From an uncultured Syntrophomonadaceae bacterium (GTDB lineage Bacteria > Bacillota > Syntrophomonadia > Syntrophomonadales > Syntrophomonadaceae): 7,610 nucleotides of DNA. This document shows, piece by piece, positions 6,291 through 7,610 of this stretch. Below the pieces are notes generated by a model that was not told the DNA's origin, made no database searches, and saw only the letters and a program-made list of their open reading frames with translations. Position 1 is the first letter of the stretch. Each line of letters starts with the position of its first letter. The stretch covers positions 1 through 7,610 of the forward strand of contig CALXSZ010000119.1 in assembly GCA_944391275.1 (NCBI GenBank), read 5' to 3'. The translations under genes were made by a program, and so were the position numbers.

Positions 6291-6432
6291 ATATAATAAT
6301 ATGTTCTGAAAATTTACATGAGAAAATCGATTCCTTTTATCCCAAGGATCATTAATAGAAAGGAGATAGGGGGCCGACAATAATCCGGCAATAAAAGGAA
6401 AAGATGGGAAAATGTATTTCGAAAGGAAAGGT
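6291..6432 (+). promoter_or_regulatory. greA 5' leader with potential anti-Shine-Dalgarno pairing
   Basis: The leader follows the consensus promoter and is long for a constitutive gene. TTCCTTTTAT (6331-6340) is an exact reverse complement of ATAAAAGGAA (6391-6400). Its first seven bases also pair with AAAGGAG at 6359-6365 (one G-U) and with AAAGGAA at 6422-6428, which is the likely greA ribosome binding site. A 4-bp hairpin GCCG/CGGC (6373-6376 with 6386-6389) lies inside the 10-bp stem. AAAGGAG at 6359 has no start codon at usable distance. Regulation is a hypothesis; purine/pyrimidine-rich sequence raises the chance of accidental pairing. Confidence 0.3.
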
Positions 6433-6927
6433 ATGCAAATGGTGGAAAAGGATAGCAAAGAAATTCTTTTAACCAAAGAGGGTTTACAAAAGCTGGAAGA
6501 CGAATTGGAATATCTGAAATCAACCAAACGAGAAGAACTAGGAGAACGGTTAAAACAGGCGATTGCATTTGGAGATTTATCCGAAAACTCGGAATATGAA
6601 GACGCCAAACAGGAACAGGCTTTTGTAGAAGGGCGCATTATTCAATTGGAACAGACTTTGCGTTATGCCCGACTGATGGATGATAGCGCGGCAAATGCCA
6701 ATATTGTTTCGTTGGGATCGCGCGCGTTTATCAAAGAGAAAAAAAGCGGCCGGGAAATTGAATTGATGTTGGTAGACTCTTTAGAAGCGAATTTGAAAGA
6801 AAAAAAGATTTCCAAAGACTCTCCGGTGGGACAGGCAATTCTAGGGCAAGAAGTCGGAAAAACCGTTAAAGTCGACGCGCCTTCCGGGGTATTGGAATAT
6901 GAAATCATGAAGGTGGAACGCGCCTAG
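6433..6927 (+). CDS. greA: Transcription elongation factor GreA
   Basis: GreA binds in the RNA polymerase secondary channel and stimulates cleavage of backtracked RNA, rescuing stalled elongation complexes. From the ATG at 6433 the protein has 164 residues, against 158 for E. coli GreA. Residues about 10-80 form the N-terminal antiparallel coiled coil, with the tip motif GDLSENSEY (47-55) holding the catalytic acidic pair D48 and E51, equivalent to E. coli D41 and E44. The rest is the FKBP-like C-terminal domain, including SPVGQAILGQEVG and the ending LEYEIMKVE. Start choice is uncertain: ATG 6433 has AAAGGA 5 nt upstream, ATG 6439 has AAAGG 7 nt upstream, and ATG 6412 is less well served. 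It is 38 bp upstream of lysS and probably cotranscribed from the promoter at 6255-6284. Confidence 0.97.
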   Translation: MQMVEKDSKEILLTKEGLQKLEDELEYLKSTKREELGERLKQAIAFGDLSENSEYEDAKQEQAFVEGRIIQLEQTLRYARLMDDSAANANIVSLGSRAFIKEKKSGREIELMLVDSLEANLKEKKISKDSPVGQAILGQEVGKTVKVDAPSGVLEYEIMKVERA

Positions 6928-6965
6928 GGAGAGCCGCCGCCAAATAAAGGAGAAGAAAGAATAAG

Positions 6966-7610
6966 ATGGCAGAACAGGAAATAAATATTGGGCAACTGCG
7001 CAAAATTCGATTGGAAAAAATAGACAATTTACGTGCCTCGGGCGTTGATCCTTTTGGACAACGCTTTGATCGAGATACGTATTGCGCAGAAATTAAGGAA
7101 CATTTTGAAGAGCTGGAAGGGAAAACCGTTCGGATTGCCGGTCGGATTATGGCGAAACGGCGTCAGGGAAAAGCCGGGTTTTGTAATTTAAAAGATTTAT
7201 CGGGGAGCATACAATTATATATCCGCAAGGATGATGTGGGAGAAGAGAAGTACGAGTGGTTTAAAAGTATGGACGTGGGGGACATTTTTGGGATCGAAGG
7301 AACGGTTTTTCGCACGCAGAAAGGGGAAATGACCGTCCACGTATATGATATGACGTATTTGTCCAAAGCGATCAATCCCCTGCCGGAAAAATGGCACGGG
7401 TTAAAGGACGTTGATATGCGCTACCGTCAGCGGTATGTGGATCTGATTGTGAATGATGAGGTAAAAGAAACTTTCATCAAACGCAGTCGGATTATTCGCA
7501 ACATCCGCAGCTATATGGATGCGCATGGCTTTTTGGAAGTAGAAACGCCGATGATGCATCCAATTGCGGGAGGCGCTAGCGCGCGTCCTTTTATTACCCA
7601 TCATAATGCG
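6966..7610 (+). CDS. lysS: Lysyl-tRNA synthetase, class II, partial (N-terminal 215 residues)
   Basis: Charges tRNA-Lys with lysine in the cytoplasm. The visible part contains the N-terminal helix, the OB-fold anticodon-binding domain at about residues 53-135 (VRIAGRIMAKRRQGKAGF onward), the class II entry motif MRYRQRYVDLI at 151-161, and the motif 2-proximal segment GFLEVETPMM...GGASARPF at 188-209. This order is that of bacterial LysRS-II, normally about 490-510 residues, so more than half lies beyond the edge. The frame is open to the last base. The only strong Shine-Dalgarno, AAAGGAG at 6946-6952, is 13 nt from the ATG at 6966, longer than usual, and no other in-frame start is available. 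Cotranscribed with greA. Confidence 0.97.
   Translation, partial: MAEQEINIGQLRKIRLEKIDNLRASGVDPFGQRFDRDTYCAEIKEHFEELEGKTVRIAGRIMAKRRQGKAGFCNLKDLSGSIQLYIRKDDVGEEKYEWFKSMDVGDIFGIEGTVFRTQKGEMTVHVYDMTYLSKAINPLPEKWHGLKDVDMRYRQRYVDLIVNDEVKETFIKRSRIIRNIRSYMDAHGFLEVETPMMHPIAGGASARPFITHHNA

Noticed and set aside
6359..6390. Strong SD-like AAAGGAG as the start of a small leader ORF in front of greA
   Set aside because: No ATG, GTG or TTG occurs within usable distance downstream; it is noted only as a possible pairing partner in the leader.

Overview
The window looks like chromosomal DNA of a Bacillota (Firmicutes) bacterium. Starts are preceded by strong GGAGG-type ribosome binding sites and include a TTG start. 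Promoters are close to the sigma-A consensus, base composition is moderate, and a greA-lysS pair is present, an arrangement common in that phylum. I cannot name the genus. There are no RNA genes, CRISPR arrays or insertion sequences.

Left part (1-5265, all genes on the minus strand). In transcription order the genes are: a HyuA-type hydantoinase/oxoprolinase ASKHA protein (5176-3488); a histone-deacetylase-superfamily metalloamidohydrolase (3491-2097) that overlaps the first gene by ATGA; an unrecognised 396-residue protein (1982-792); and a short-chain dehydrogenase/reductase cut by the window edge (649-1). The first gene has a good promoter (TTGGCA-17-TATACT) and the SDR gene has its own perfect TATAAT box. 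A similar 17-bp element, AAATAAATrGAyCyGTT, overlaps both promoters, which suggests one regulator for both ends of the cluster. The likely theme is small-molecule catabolism or amide chemistry: an ATP-dependent ring- or amide-acting enzyme, a zinc deacylase and an NAD(P)-dependent oxidoreductase. No substrate can be read from the sequence.

Middle (5186-5386). This is a divergent intergenic region holding the hyuA-side promoter and operator-like dyad, plus a purine-rich stretch with a short tandem repeat.

Right part (5387-7610, plus strand). An unrecognised 298-residue protein is followed by greA (transcript cleavage factor) and the first 215 codons of lysS (lysyl-tRNA synthetase). A consensus promoter (TTGACA-18-TATAAT) overlaps the end of the unknown gene and should drive greA-lysS through a leader of about 140 nt. 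That leader has base-pairing potential with the greA ribosome binding site.

The most interesting material is the translationally coupled HyuA/HDAC pair without a HyuB subunit, the Cys-rich tail on the HDAC protein, the unknown third gene, and the shared promoter element.
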